A program made the translations under genes and the position numbers. DNA of 64,000 nucleotides from Vagococcus allomyrinae (GTDB lineage Bacteria; Bacillota; Bacilli; Lactobacillales; Vagococcaceae): the NCBI RefSeq assembly GCF_017829975.1, contig NZ_JAEEGA010000009.1, forward strand, positions 124,001 through 188,000, read 5' to 3'. A model generated the notes under the pieces. That model did no database searches, was not told the DNA's origin, and worked only from the letters and a program-made list of their open reading frames with translations. Within the stretch, counting starts at the first letter, position 1. Each line of letters opens with the position of its first letter. Of this stretch, positions 43,520 to 53,103 are shown piece by piece.

Positions 43520-44163
43520 GATAGCCTCCTTCCAAGAAATATTGTAGCTAAAATTGTATCATAAATTACCCTTAAACAAACAGAGGTAACAAAACTGAGA
43601 CATAATAATAATATTCAAAAAGAGTGAAAAAAGGTTTGATTGTGAAAAAAAGAGTAATTAGTAAGCTAAAAGGCGAAAAACAGACATTTTCCAACGATAG
43701 CAACTGTAATTTAATGACGATTGTCACCAAACAGTTATTATCATTTGTAATAAAAAAAGTAGGATGTAATATTAATAACATGGATGAAATCGATATGAGA
43801 CATGGGGAATCAACGATAACTAGGATAAAATAATGTTTATTTAGGTGGTGGACGTCAAAAATTAAATAACGAAGAAATGAAGTGACGACGCCGAGGATAG
43901 AAAATGATTAAATGAATTAAAATTCACAATCAGGCTGATTTAGTGAATAGTCGTGAAAGAGGGGGGGGGGGCTGTCTTTATTTGTCGTTTGTTGCGGATG
44001 TTATTCCGTTTTATACAAGTGATTCATACTAAATCCTTGTTACAATAAACGTAATAGCTAACATTGACCTGTCAGGCTGGAAAGGGGGAGCTAAAAGCAA
44101 AAGAAAGAGCCGTACGAAGAGTAGAGGATAGGTAGTTGTGAGCTGATTTAAGGAGGTTTTACT
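43520..44163. other. Long intergenic region with an 11-G tract before the OYE gene
   Basis: No convincing gene lies in these 644 nt; a 69-codon frame at 43624 lacks family features. A run of eleven G (43961-43971) is striking for such A/T-rich DNA. AAGGAGG before ATG 44164 is the ribosome binding site of the next gene. Confidence 0.55.
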
Positions 44164-46128
44164 ATGAGAGAATACCCATTGTTATTCAGTCCGCATAAGA
44201 TCAAAAAGACCACTTTTCGCAACCGGATCTTCGCCTCCCCATCATCTCTGGTATGGCCGGATTATTATACTGGAATGCCTGATGAAAGCACGGTTTATTA
44301 TTATGAAGAGAAAGCCCGTGGCGGAGCAGCCAGTGTCACTTTGAGTGAGTCAACCATCAATCGAACCGATGCCAGTCGACGACCCAATAATGATATTTTA
44401 GTTCCCGATTTTGAGCGTTTGATCTTTCCGACTCAAGGTTGGCTAAAAGTGACAGACGGGATTAAGCGGCATGGAGCCGTTCCCTCAATTCAACTGTTTC
44501 ATTCTGGCGATACAAGCGAACCCGTTTTTATCGGAGGGCAAGCGCCCATCGGTCCGAGTGGATTTACGAAAGAGAACGGGACCCTCGTAAAAGAGATGAC
44601 TGAAGAGGACATGATTCGAGTGGCAGAGGAGTTTGCTGAAGCGGCGTGGCAAGCAAAATACGCAGGGTTTGAAAAAGTGATGATTCACGGGGCCCATGGC
44701 TGGTTGTTGGCGCAATTTTTATCGTCAGCGACTAATTTTCGCAAAGATAAATACGGAGGATCTTTGGAAAATCGAGGACGTTTTCCAAAGATGGTAGTCA
44801 AGGCCATTCGTCAACGGGTCGGAGAAAATTTTTTGCTGGAGTATCGAATAAGTGGGGATGAATATTTAAAAGGTGGATTGAAAATAGACGAAGCAGTTGA
44901 GTTTGCTCGTATGATTGAATCGGAGATCGATTTACTTCATGTGTCTGCTGGTTCATATTATGATACTAAGCAATATACGTTTCCGTCGATTTTTCTTCCT
45001 CATGGATGCAATGTTCCCCTAGCCGCCGCGATGAAAAACGGAGGCATTCAGGTTCCCATTGTCACCGTTGGTGCTCATTATCATCCAAGGGCCATGGAAG
45101 ACATTTTGGAAACAGGGCAAGCCGATTTTATTGCAATGGGACGAGCCTTAATTGCGGATCCACAACTTCCTAATAAGGTTTTTCGTGGAAGGACAGCGGA
45201 TGTTACCCCTTGTTTGCGTTGCACAAATTGTTTAGGAGGTAAATACGATGGTCATAACGAATGTGATGTTAACCCACTAGCAGGGAATGAGCTGTATACG
45301 TTGAGAACGCCAGCCGTAAAAGATTGTCAACGAGTGTTGGTAGTTGGTGGTGGCCCAGGTGGGATGAAAGCCGCTATCACCGCCGCTGAACGAGGCCATC
45401 AGGTTACCTTAGTAGAGGAATCCAATGCCTTGGGAGGCAATTTAAAGTTCGCAGATTGGGACTTGCACAAAGCTGATTTACGACGATTTAAGGATTATTT
45501 AATTCAACAGGTAGAAAAAAATAAAATTCAGGTAAAACTGAATACGCGAGGGGATTTAGCTTTGCTGGCTAAATTAAACCCGCAAGCTATTATCGTGGCA
45601 ACAGGCGCAAAAGCTAAACCATTGACGATTGATCATAGTCGACATGCCCAAGTCCTACACGCTTCAGAGGTTTACACTGAGACGATAAAAGTCGGATCTA
45701 AAGTGGTGATGATTGGCGGTGGCTTAATGGGATGTGAGGTGGCCCTTTATTTAGCAGAAGCAGGAATTGATGTGACGATATTGGAAATAACGGACCATTT
45801 AGCTGTTGATTCCAATCGAATTCATCAAGCGGCTCTATTTGAGATGCTCGATAAAATGAAACCGGTAGTTCATCCAGTGACCAAGGCCACAGTTCAAGAA
45901 ATCACGAGTGAAGGGGTTATTTACCTAGATGCTACGGGGCAAGAACAGCGACTGTCAGCAGATACTGTGGTTTATGCCATTGGCATGGAAGCGAATGACG
46001 ACATTGCTGAGGAGCTCCAATCCTGGGATGGTTGGCAATTCTTTAGACGAGTAGGGGATTGTACTGGTCCAAGCTTTGTCAGGAAAGCCATTCATTCTGG
46101 CTATCATGGCGCATTGGATATCATTTAG
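44164..46128 (+). CDS. Old Yellow Enzyme / 2-enoate reductase-type flavoprotein with Fe-S cluster
   Basis: This 654-residue NADH:flavin oxidoreductase has an FMN TIM barrel (1-335, with GAHGWLLAQFLS and NRGRFPKMV). A 4Fe-4S ligand set follows: Cys350, Cys353, Cys356 and Cys367 (CLRCTNC...HNEC). Then comes an FAD/NAD(P) module (from VLVVGGGPGGMKAA near 393, and VVMIGGGLMGCEVA). This layout matches 2,4-dienoyl-CoA reductase, 2-enoate reductase and bile-acid BaiCD/BaiH enzymes, which reduce activated C=C bonds. The substrate is unknown. An MFS transporter and AraC regulator follow and may import and sense it. Confidence 0.92.
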   Translation: MREYPLLFSPHKIKKTTFRNRIFASPSSLVWPDYYTGMPDESTVYYYEEKARGGAASVTLSESTINRTDASRRPNNDILVPDFERLIFPTQGWLKVTDGIKRHGAVPSIQLFHSGDTSEPVFIGGQAPIGPSGFTKENGTLVKEMTEEDMIRVAEEFAEAAWQAKYAGFEKVMIHGAHGWLLAQFLSSATNFRKDKYGGSLENRGRFPKMVVKAIRQRVGENFLLEYRISGDEYLKGGLKIDEAVEFARMIESEIDLLHVSAGSYYDTKQYTFPSIFLPHGCNVPLAAAMKNGGIQVPIVTVGAHYHPRAMEDILETGQADFIAMGRALIADPQLPNKVFRGRTADVTPCLRCTNCLGGKYDGHNECDVNPLAGNELYTLRTPAVKDCQRVLVVGGGPGGMKAAITAAERGHQVTLVEESNALGGNLKFADWDLHKADLRRFKDYLIQQVEKNKIQVKLNTRGDLALLAKLNPQAIIVATGAKAKPLTIDHSRHAQVLHASEVYTETIKVGSKVVMIGGGLMGCEVALYLAEAGIDVTILEITDHLAVDSNRIHQAALFEMLDKMKPVVHPVTKATVQEITSEGVIYLDATGQEQRLSADTVVYAIGMEANDDIAEELQSWDGWQFFRRVGDCTGPSFVRKAIHSGYHGALDII

Positions 46129-46228
46129 TGGTTCGCTGTTGAATGTTGGGGTAAAGAATATTTGAACTGAGGGTGGTTAGCGAGTTACAGGATGATGCAG
46201 TTGTAGAGTTCTCAAAGGAGGGTTCAAA

Positions 46229-47419
46229 TTGAAATCAGTCAAGATAAAAATTGCTATTTTATCACAATCATTTATCATTATGGGGATATTGGTCGCATCA
46301 ACAGTTTTAGCTAATATTGCCGAAGAATTTCCGAACGCCAGTTTAACGGGAATCCAGCTGATTATGACCTTTGGAATGGTGGCGTCCTTTCCTTGTTCAT
46401 TACTGGCTGGTTCTCTAGGGAATAAATTCAGTAAGAAAAATATATCCTTAATTGGTATTTTATTGATGTTGACTGGTGGCTTGCTGCCACTTGTGTTTAA
46501 TCAAAGAATTATTTTTTTGTATGTCTCAAGCTTATTGATCGGGTCAGGCCAAGGTTTGTTAATGACAACAGTTTCCAATCTTACAACTGCTTTGTTTAAA
46601 GATGAAGAGCGAAGTCAGATGTACGGATTACAGGCCTCCTTTCAAAATGGTGGATCAGTTGTGTTGATGATGGTTGCAGGCATAGCAGCTAGAGTGAAGT
46701 GGTCAAATGCTTATTTAGCGTTTCTGATTGTGATTCCAGTGCTACTAGTTGTCTGGTTATGGCTACCTCAAGAGCAGCCCTTAGAACAGGAAAACGAAGT
46801 TGGAAATAGTCAAGAGGATTCTCGAAGCCCGTATTCAGTTCTTTTGATCGGTGTCTTAATCTGTTTGTTTTGTATTGGCTATGCCACCTTTTCATTAAAT
46901 ATTTCGCTCTATTTGGCGACGATGAATTTAGGTGATTCGGCATTAGCCGCACTGTCAATGTCGTTTAGCACTGGTGCTGGTGTCATCGGTGGCATGTTGT
47001 TTCCCATTATCTTTAAACGGATGAAACGCTTTGTTTTTGTGTTATCATGTGGCCTTACAGCGATCGGCTATCTCTCATTAGTTCTTTTCCCTAATTTAAT
47101 GACCACCTTTTTAGCGGCGATCCTATCGGGAATTGGTTTTTCAACAGCAGTTCCTCTTGGAACACAGGCTATCTCTGAAACGGCCACAGCTAGTCAAATG
47201 TCTGCTTCGATGGGAAGTTTTATGGCATTTACCTCCATTGGCGCAGCTGTTTCACCGATTGTTATTAATGCATTGGCCAATGTGCTGCCTACACAGTCAA
47301 ATGGCACAGTTTTTTTCACAAGTAGCCTTTTTTTAGGAATCGTGATGATTTTCGGCATTGTTTGGGCAATCAGAACTTCTAAGTCACAAGTTGGTCAAAA
47401 TCAGGAGAAATTCGAGTAG
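46229..47419 (+). CDS. MFS transporter
   Basis: This 396-residue permease has 12 predicted helices and the loop 2-3 motif GSLGNKFSKKN. It resembles the sugar/drug:proton members of the major facilitator superfamily, with a hydrophilic central loop (about residues 178-200, rich in Glu and Gln). TTG start at 46229 follows AAAGGAGGG. It sits between an enoate reductase-like enzyme and an AraC regulator in the same direction, so it probably moves the substrate or product of that enzyme. Confidence 0.88.
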   Translation: MKSVKIKIAILSQSFIIMGILVASTVLANIAEEFPNASLTGIQLIMTFGMVASFPCSLLAGSLGNKFSKKNISLIGILLMLTGGLLPLVFNQRIIFLYVSSLLIGSGQGLLMTTVSNLTTALFKDEERSQMYGLQASFQNGGSVVLMMVAGIAARVKWSNAYLAFLIVIPVLLVVWLWLPQEQPLEQENEVGNSQEDSRSPYSVLLIGVLICLFCIGYATFSLNISLYLATMNLGDSALAALSMSFSTGAGVIGGMLFPIIFKRMKRFVFVLSCGLTAIGYLSLVLFPNLMTTFLAAILSGIGFSTAVPLGTQAISETATASQMSASMGSFMAFTSIGAAVSPIVINALANVLPTQSNGTVFFTSSLFLGIVMIFGIVWAIRTSKSQVGQNQEKFE

Positions 47420-47447
47420 TGATTGAAACCGAAGGAGGAGGAAGAAG

Positions 47448-48281
47448 ATGGAAGGATTTGAAACAGATACGATACCTATTATCAGTCCTCTGCAACCTGC
47501 CTTAATTAATAAGCCAAACTACCAAGAGCATACTCAAACGTGGAATGGTCACGTTCCTAAGGGCGAAGCCTTATTTTATCAATTTGACTCAGGAGAGGAA
47601 GAACACGCCACTCTTTTAATCCCAGATGCTTGTGTCGATTTTCTGTTTTCGTTAGGACCTAGTCCTAAAGGTGTCATATTAGGATCGCGTCTAAAAGAAA
47701 CGCACATACAGCTAAAGGCCAATACCCGATATTTTGGGTTTAAACCGTATTCGGTTGACAGCATGCGATCCTTGGGGCTTAACTGGGGAAGCTTATTAAA
47801 TTCTGAAGTGTCGTTCAGCCAGTTATTTCCTCAGGTGAACATTGAAAAACAATTAGCAGAGGCTCGGACATTTAAAGAGAAAATCAACCTATGGTTAGCC
47901 TTCGCCACAAAATTTTTGTTGAAAAGCACTGAGGCTAATTCCTTGGTAGGGAAATCAGAAGTTCTGATATGTGGGGCGAAAGGACTGATTAAAATTGAGC
48001 GAATGTGTCAATTGTCAGGTTATACAGAGCGACATTGCCGCCAAAAATTTAAAGAAGTTCACGGTTTTACAATGAAGAAATACAATGATATCATTCGTTT
48101 TCAAAACTCGGTTCGTTTGTTGTTAGCCAGTTCCACATCCGCTGATAGGGACAGCCAGATCACGTTTGATATTATTTTTGCCAATGATTATTACGATCAA
48201 TCGCATTTTATTAGAGAATTTAAAACCTTTTCTAATTTAACGCCGACCCATTTTAAACGGATTTACAGTATTGACAAATGA
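47448..48281 (+). CDS. AraC-family transcriptional regulator
   Basis: The 277-residue regulator has a DUF6597-like N-terminal region (LIPDACVDFLFSLG, GSRLKETHIQLKANTRYFGFKPYS) and a C-terminal AraC double helix-turn-helix (about 175-275; IERMCQLSGYTERHCRQKFKE and FANDYYDQSHFIREFKTFSNLTP). It ends the enoate reductase-MFS-regulator unit and probably activates it. GGAGGAGG precedes ATG 47448. Confidence 0.9.
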   Translation: MEGFETDTIPIISPLQPALINKPNYQEHTQTWNGHVPKGEALFYQFDSGEEEHATLLIPDACVDFLFSLGPSPKGVILGSRLKETHIQLKANTRYFGFKPYSVDSMRSLGLNWGSLLNSEVSFSQLFPQVNIEKQLAEARTFKEKINLWLAFATKFLLKSTEANSLVGKSEVLICGAKGLIKIERMCQLSGYTERHCRQKFKEVHGFTMKKYNDIIRFQNSVRLLLASSTSADRDSQITFDIIFANDYYDQSHFIREFKTFSNLTPTHFKRIYSIDK

Positions 48282-48292
48282 TCAGAGAAGAT

Positions 48293-48335
48293 ACCTTAAA
48301 ACAAGGCAGATAGCTTGTTTTAAGGTGTTTTTTTT
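48293..48335 (+). terminator. Terminator after the AraC gene
   Basis: ACCTTAAAACAAG (48293-48305) pairs with CTTGTTTTAAGGT (48314-48326), then a T-run. Confidence 0.92.
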
Positions 48336-48410
48336 GTAGAAGTGCTCTATCAATTGTTATCCAGTGACAAGCAGAGAGTGATCGATGAGTATTAAACTCG
48401 AGTTTATATT

Positions 48411-48440
48411 CCCCCAGGCTAATTAGCCTGAGGGGTTTTT
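48411..48440 (+). terminator. Second terminator with no gene before it
   Basis: CCCCCAGGCT (48411-48420) and AGCCTGAGGGG (48425-48435) form a strong stem followed by TTTTT. It lies 75 nt after the previous terminator. A 14-bp palindrome TAAACTCGAGTTTA (48393-48406) immediately precedes it. It could end a small RNA or act as a leader attenuator. Confidence 0.75.
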
Positions 48441-48512
48441 AGTTTAAGAGATAAAGTTAATAGGCCCCGTTTTGACCAGTAGCTCTCAGGGACAACCTCC
48501 CTCAGATGATTG

Positions 48513-48534
48513 TTTGCATGATTAATCATGCAAA
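48513..48534. promoter_or_regulatory. Perfect 22-bp palindrome upstream of the mannose-type PTS operon
   Basis: The half-site TTTGCATGATT is repeated in perfect inversion. A TATGCT -10-like hexamer at 48565-48570 lacks a good -35. The palindrome centre lies about 50 nt before the expected transcription start, which is a typical activator position. The PRD activator encoded at 49458 is the obvious candidate ligand. Confidence 0.65.
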
Positions 48535-48603
48535 ACATCGTGCCGCATGCTGTGAAAAATCCTGTATGCTAAAGGTAGATAGAGAGAGAAAGAAGGATTG
48601 AAC

Positions 48604-49440
48604 ATGGAATTAGTGAATGGCTTTAAATTGATGGAATACGGAAAGGCAAAAGGAATCGTTTTGCCGGCTTTTAATACAACTAACCTGGAGTTGACCAGTG
48701 GGATTATTAGAGGCTATCAAAACATGAATTTAGGCGGATATATCGCCATTTCCTCCAATAACTTGAAATTGTCAACACCTCAGATGATTGCCGATTTAGT
48801 CAAAGCAGAAATGACAACTGCTTCGACACCTGTCGCTTTGCATTTAGATCATGGTAAAAGTTTTGAAGATGTAAAAGCTTGCATTGCCGCAGGGTTTACC
48901 TCAATTATGATTGATGCCTCTCACTTGCCTTTTGAAGAGAATATTAAAGAGGTTCAACGAACCGTTGACTATTGTCACTTTTTTGGCATACCTGTTGAAG
49001 CTGAGCTAGGAGCGATTCAAGGAAAAGAGGACGATCATGTGCTAGCAACAGACGCTAAAACAAAGGTGGCAGATGTTGCTGAATTTGTTGAAAAAACGGG
49101 TTGTGATTTATTAGCTGTTTCAATCGGCAACGTTCACGGCATGGATTTAACGCCTAACTTGGACTTTCCCTTGCTAGCAGAAATCGCCCAAGAGTCGACA
49201 GTGCCACTTGTTCTCCATGGCGGATCGGGAATACCTTTTGATCAGGTGAGACGGGCAAAGGGGCACAATGTCATCAAAGTCAATTACGGGTCTGATTTAA
49301 GACAAGCCTTTATCAGTACTTTTGGACAAGCCTACGAAAAAAATCACAAGACATTTGATCTGATGGCATTGTCAGGGGATGCCATTGCCAATGTCACGGC
49401 ACGAGTCAAGACCATTATTAATGAGGTTAATATGAGCTAG
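48604..49440 (+). CDS. Class II fructose/tagatose-bisphosphate aldolase (GatY/FbaA family)
   Basis: The 278-residue zinc aldolase cleaves ketohexose bisphosphates. Zinc-site and family motifs are VALHLDHGKSFE, MIDASHLPFEEN, VEAELGAIQG, IGNVHG and LVLHGGSGIP. ATG 48604 follows AGAAGGA. It leads an operon with a PRD activator, mannose-family PTS, dehydrogenase and FGGY kinase. It would perform the final cleavage after the second phosphorylation. Tagatose versus fructose bisphosphate cannot be told apart here. Confidence 0.92.
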   Translation: MELVNGFKLMEYGKAKGIVLPAFNTTNLELTSGIIRGYQNMNLGGYIAISSNNLKLSTPQMIADLVKAEMTTASTPVALHLDHGKSFEDVKACIAAGFTSIMIDASHLPFEENIKEVQRTVDYCHFFGIPVEAELGAIQGKEDDHVLATDAKTKVADVAEFVEKTGCDLLAVSIGNVHGMDLTPNLDFPLLAEIAQESTVPLVLHGGSGIPFDQVRRAKGHNVIKVNYGSDLRQAFISTFGQAYEKNHKTFDLMALSGDAIANVTARVKTIINEVNMS

Positions 49441-49457
49441 GAAAGTGGGGATGACAG

Positions 49458-51371
49458 GTGTTAAATCAGCGACAGTTAGAGATGGTTAGAGAATTTGAAA
49501 AAAATAGTCCATCGTACCTTAGTGCCAACGATTTAGTGAAGAAATTTGACGTCAGTATGAGGACGGTGCAATCGGACATAAAAAACATACGAGAGTTTTT
49601 CAAAGGAGATAAGTGGGGGGAATTTATTTCCACTGCATCAAAGGGAAGTAAACTCGTGATTTTCGATCAGTCTCAGTTCGACGATCGAATAAAGGAGGCT
49701 TGTGGAGACACGATTGTCTCGAAATTAATTGATCAAACAGATCGTGTCCGCAAATTGATTGTGACACTCTTAAATCAAAAAAAATATGTAAGTCGTCAGT
49801 TTTTAATGAACAAGATATTTGTTTCTGTTTCGACCCTTACATTGGATTTGAATGAAGCTAATCAATACGTTCAATCATATAATCTGCAGATTGAGCGCAA
49901 ACCTAAATTGGGCATTAGAATAACGGGGGATGAAAGTGATCGGCGTAGGTGTCTCGTAAAGTTAGGCAACTTGGAACTGATTACTGACGAACATCGCATT
50001 CAAGCTCAAGAAAGCGACCGCCAGGAAATCGAAAAGATCTTGGTAGGTGTTTTATTGAAGCAACAGCATCATATTTCTGATACTGTCTTTCAAAATTTAA
50101 TTGTCCATATTGATATGGCGATTAAACGAATGGGTCGAGGATTTTACTTGCAACATGATCGAAAAGAATTAGGAGAAGAATTTTCAAGTGAATACGGAGC
50201 GGCCAAAGAAATTTTTGAAAAACTGAGCCATCGCTTGCACTTTTTGATACGAGAAGATGAAATAAACAACTTGGCCATTTATTTAAAAGGAAAAAGTGAC
50301 TATGAGGAGAACGGGTATATATCTAAAGAAGTGAATAATTTTATTTTATTGGCTCTTAGAGAAATTAACGATAAGTTTGACATTGATTTCACTCAAGAAA
50401 TCGATTTGCGAATCGCTTTGGCCCTACATCTGATGCCATTGATGACTCGCTTGGAATACGACATGCAAAATGAAAATCGTTTACTGGATCAGATTAAGCA
50501 ATCTTTTCCTTTAGCGTTTGACATCGCAGTGTACATGTCCTTGCTATTGCGAGAATTTTACGGAAAACAGATCGAAGAGGGCGAAATAGCATATCTGGCC
50601 ATTTATTTTAATCAATATTTGGCCAAGTACAATAATATTACCGGGAAACAACGAGTCTTAATTATTACCAGTTTGAAACGCAGTGAAAGCATTCTATTGC
50701 GTCAACGCTTTGTCACGTGGTTTGCCAATGAAATATCAGTCTTAACTTTAGCAAATGTCACAGAATTAGCGGAAATTGCGATCGAAGATTACGATGTCCT
50801 GTTTACAACCGATCAAAATAAACTGACAGAGAATTTAGGCGCAATCTTAATCAGCTTTTTTCCAAGCGAAAGTGAATATTCAAAGATTAAATTAGCGATT
50901 GATGGCTTTAAAGGAAAAATGGAAATCGTCAATTTATTTAAAAAAGAGCTCTTTTACTATGGTCATTTAGCTACTAAAAAGGACGTCCTAACCAAATTGA
51001 GCAAGCTTTCCAAAGAACAGGTCAAGGGGGCAGAAATGGAATTATTAACTGCCATTCAATTGAGGGAAGACCACGGCAGTAGTTATTTTGGAAATCATAT
51101 TGCCTTGCCACACCCCATTAATCCCTTTACAGTGGAGACCTTTGTGTCAGTGGCTTTATTGGATCAAATGATTGACTGGGATCGGGATCAGAACAAAGTA
51201 CAGCTGGTTATGCTGGTGGTGATCGAAAAAAATAATGCGAAAGTCTTTCAACTTTGGAATTATTTAGCCAAAATTATTCAAGAAAAAGGATTTGCTGAAA
51301 GCCTATTGAAAAATCCTAGTTTTGATTATTTTCAGCTGAGGTTAAGCCAAGTGTTGGACGACTACATTTAA
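49458..51371 (+). CDS. MtlR-type PRD transcriptional activator
   Basis: The 637-residue regulator has an N-terminal HTH (LSANDLVKKFDVSMRTVQSDIKN, residues about 20-42), a second HTH region (about 85-150), PRD domains (about 185-395), a short EIIB-like domain (about 400-475) and an EIIA-like domain with His552 (HIALPHPIN). It starts at GTG 49458. It is embedded in the mannose-type PTS operon rather than at its head. It likely acts at the palindrome 48513-48534. Confidence 0.9.
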   Translation: MLNQRQLEMVREFEKNSPSYLSANDLVKKFDVSMRTVQSDIKNIREFFKGDKWGEFISTASKGSKLVIFDQSQFDDRIKEACGDTIVSKLIDQTDRVRKLIVTLLNQKKYVSRQFLMNKIFVSVSTLTLDLNEANQYVQSYNLQIERKPKLGIRITGDESDRRRCLVKLGNLELITDEHRIQAQESDRQEIEKILVGVLLKQQHHISDTVFQNLIVHIDMAIKRMGRGFYLQHDRKELGEEFSSEYGAAKEIFEKLSHRLHFLIREDEINNLAIYLKGKSDYEENGYISKEVNNFILLALREINDKFDIDFTQEIDLRIALALHLMPLMTRLEYDMQNENRLLDQIKQSFPLAFDIAVYMSLLLREFYGKQIEEGEIAYLAIYFNQYLAKYNNITGKQRVLIITSLKRSESILLRQRFVTWFANEISVLTLANVTELAEIAIEDYDVLFTTDQNKLTENLGAILISFFPSESEYSKIKLAIDGFKGKMEIVNLFKKELFYYGHLATKKDVLTKLSKLSKEQVKGAEMELLTAIQLREDHGSSYFGNHIALPHPINPFTVETFVSVALLDQMIDWDRDQNKVQLVMLVVIEKNNAKVFQLWNYLAKIIQEKGFAESLLKNPSFDYFQLRLSQVLDDYI

Positions 51372-51422
51372 GAACTGCGGAATATAGAATAAATAACAGG
51401 TGGATAACAGGAGGAAGAGTAG

Positions 51423-51833
51423 ATGGAAATTGTATTAATTTCACATGGTGAGCTGGCAAAGAGTATGCTGGAAAGTGCTCAGATGATCATAGGTGAGCAG
51501 GAAAAGGTGGTAGCCTTTGGTTTATATCCTAAAGATGATATCAATCAATTAAAGGAAAAGTTACAGCAGACGTTTAGCCAATTTGAACAAGGGGAAGAGA
51601 TTGTCTGTTTAACTGATTTATTTAGTGGCAGCCCTTTTAATGCGGCAGTATCTTTGATGGGTGACTTTCCTATCTACCACATGACCGGAATGAACTTAGC
51701 CCTTGTTCTAGAGACCCTGATGACGAGAGCGGGAGGGCAATCCATTGAAGAACTGAGGACAAAGTTGCCAAAGCAGATTCCCACGATGATTGTCGACGTT
51801 AACAAATATTTAGAACAAGAATTAACAGACTAA
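51423..51833 (+). CDS. PTS mannose-family EIIA
   Basis: The 136-residue protein has the EIIA-Man fold: EIVLISHGELAKSML with phospho-His8, and TDLFSGSPFNAAV. It transfers phosphate from HPr to the EIIB encoded 17 nt downstream. Its separation from EIIB into its own gene is common in sorbose/fructose-type members of this family. Confidence 0.92.
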   Translation: MEIVLISHGELAKSMLESAQMIIGEQEKVVAFGLYPKDDINQLKEKLQQTFSQFEQGEEIVCLTDLFSGSPFNAAVSLMGDFPIYHMTGMNLALVLETLMTRAGGQSIEELRTKLPKQIPTMIVDVNKYLEQELTD

Positions 51834-51850
51834 GAAAAGAGGAACTAAGG

Positions 51851-52327
51851 ATGAAAAATATTATTTTTGCACGAGTTGATGATCGCCTCATTCATGGAGA
51901 AGTTGTGACTGCTTGGGCACCTACTTACAGCATCAATCACATCATCATCATTGATGATGTAGTAGCCCTAGATACCTTTCAAAAGCGAGTATTAAAGGCT
52001 TTGGCACCAACAGGAGTCAGAGTGGATGCCTATACGACAGAGGAAGGTATTGCTGAATTGAGTAAAACTTATAACGAAAAAGAACGAGTTCTGTTACTCA
52101 CTAAAACCCCTATCACTTATGCCAAATTAGTTGAAGGAGGAATCGAATTACCGCAAGTGAACTTAGGGGGCATGGGAATCAGGGGAGAACGTCAAACCTT
52201 TATCAAGAATGTGGCCTGTGATGAAGCAGAAATTGCTGCTATTCGCAAGATGGTTGATAAAGGGATTCATGTCTTTTATCAGTTGGTACCGGAGCAGCGT
52301 TTAATAGAAATCACGAATCTACTTTAG
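51851..52327 (+). CDS. PTS mannose/sorbose-family EIIB
   Basis: The 158-residue EIIB carries the signature ARVDDRLIHGEVVTAW with phospho-His15 and the segment VNLGGMGIRGERQTF. It phosphorylates the incoming sugar at the EIIC/EIID channel. It is packed between EIIA and EIIC. Confidence 0.93.
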   Translation: MKNIIFARVDDRLIHGEVVTAWAPTYSINHIIIIDDVVALDTFQKRVLKALAPTGVRVDAYTTEEGIAELSKTYNEKERVLLLTKTPITYAKLVEGGIELPQVNLGGMGIRGERQTFIKNVACDEAEIAAIRKMVDKGIHVFYQLVPEQRLIEITNLL

Positions 52328-52338
52328 GAGGAAGGAAC

Positions 52339-53103
52339 ATGACAATTTTTCAAGCATTTTTATGTGGTCTGATTTACTTTTTTGCCATTGGCAATTTGCC
52401 CTTTGTTGGCCTTTGGACCCTTCAACGTCCCTTAGTCTGTGGCTTTATTACTGGGATTGTCTTAGGCGATCCATTGATGGGAGCTATGACAGGGGCGACG
52501 ATTAATTTGGTTTATCTAGGGTTCATCTCTGCTGGTGGCAGTATGCCAGCGGATATGGCATTGGCGGGAATTCTTGGAACCGCCTTCGCTATTACTGGCG
52601 GACTCGATGCTCAAACCGCTTTGTCGGTTGCGGTGCCGATTGGTTTACTGGGAACCTTTGTCTGGTATGCCCGCATGACCTTTGGTTCGATCTTTGTTCA
52701 CGTAGCTGATAGCTACATTGAAAAAGGAGAATACAGCAAAATTTGGCGGGCTAATGTCTTGTACCCACAGCTTTTGACAGCCTTAATAACGGTGATTCCG
52801 TGTGGCTTAGCTGCTTATTTTGGCGCCAGCTACATTTCTGGTTTAATCGAGGCCTTAAGCGGCAATGTGCTAACCATCTTCACTGTTATCGGTGGCTTGA
52901 TGCCAGCGCTAGGGGTAGCGATTACCTTGCAATACATTTTTAAAGGGGAAGCCAAAGTCTTCTTATTTTTAGGCTTTATCTTGGCAGTCTATTCTGGTCT
53001 TGATTTATTACCGTTAGGCATTATAGCTGGTTTAGTTGCCGTTGTTTACGTGCAGTTAAAAGGAAATAAACAAGAGGAGGAAGATCACTATGAGTACGAA
53101 TAA
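52339..53103 (+). CDS. PTS mannose/sorbose-family EIIC
   Basis: The 254-residue membrane component begins TIFQAFLCGLIYFFAIGNLP, with RPLVCGFITGIVLGDPLMGAMTGATINL and SAGGSMPADMALAGILGTA, the typical EIIC-Man motifs. About seven to eight membrane segments end in a charged tail QEEEDHYEYE. It overlaps the EIID start by 14 nt, indicating translational coupling. Confidence 0.93.
   Translation: MTIFQAFLCGLIYFFAIGNLPFVGLWTLQRPLVCGFITGIVLGDPLMGAMTGATINLVYLGFISAGGSMPADMALAGILGTAFAITGGLDAQTALSVAVPIGLLGTFVWYARMTFGSIFVHVADSYIEKGEYSKIWRANVLYPQLLTALITVIPCGLAAYFGASYISGLIEALSGNVLTIFTVIGGLMPALGVAITLQYIFKGEAKVFLFLGFILAVYSGLDLLPLGIIAGLVAVVYVQLKGNKQEEEDHYEYE

Noticed and set aside
43624-43833. 69-codon plus-strand frame between the small membrane gene and the OYE gene
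   Set aside because: It has no good ribosome binding site, no recognisable features and A/T-driven Lys/Asn composition.
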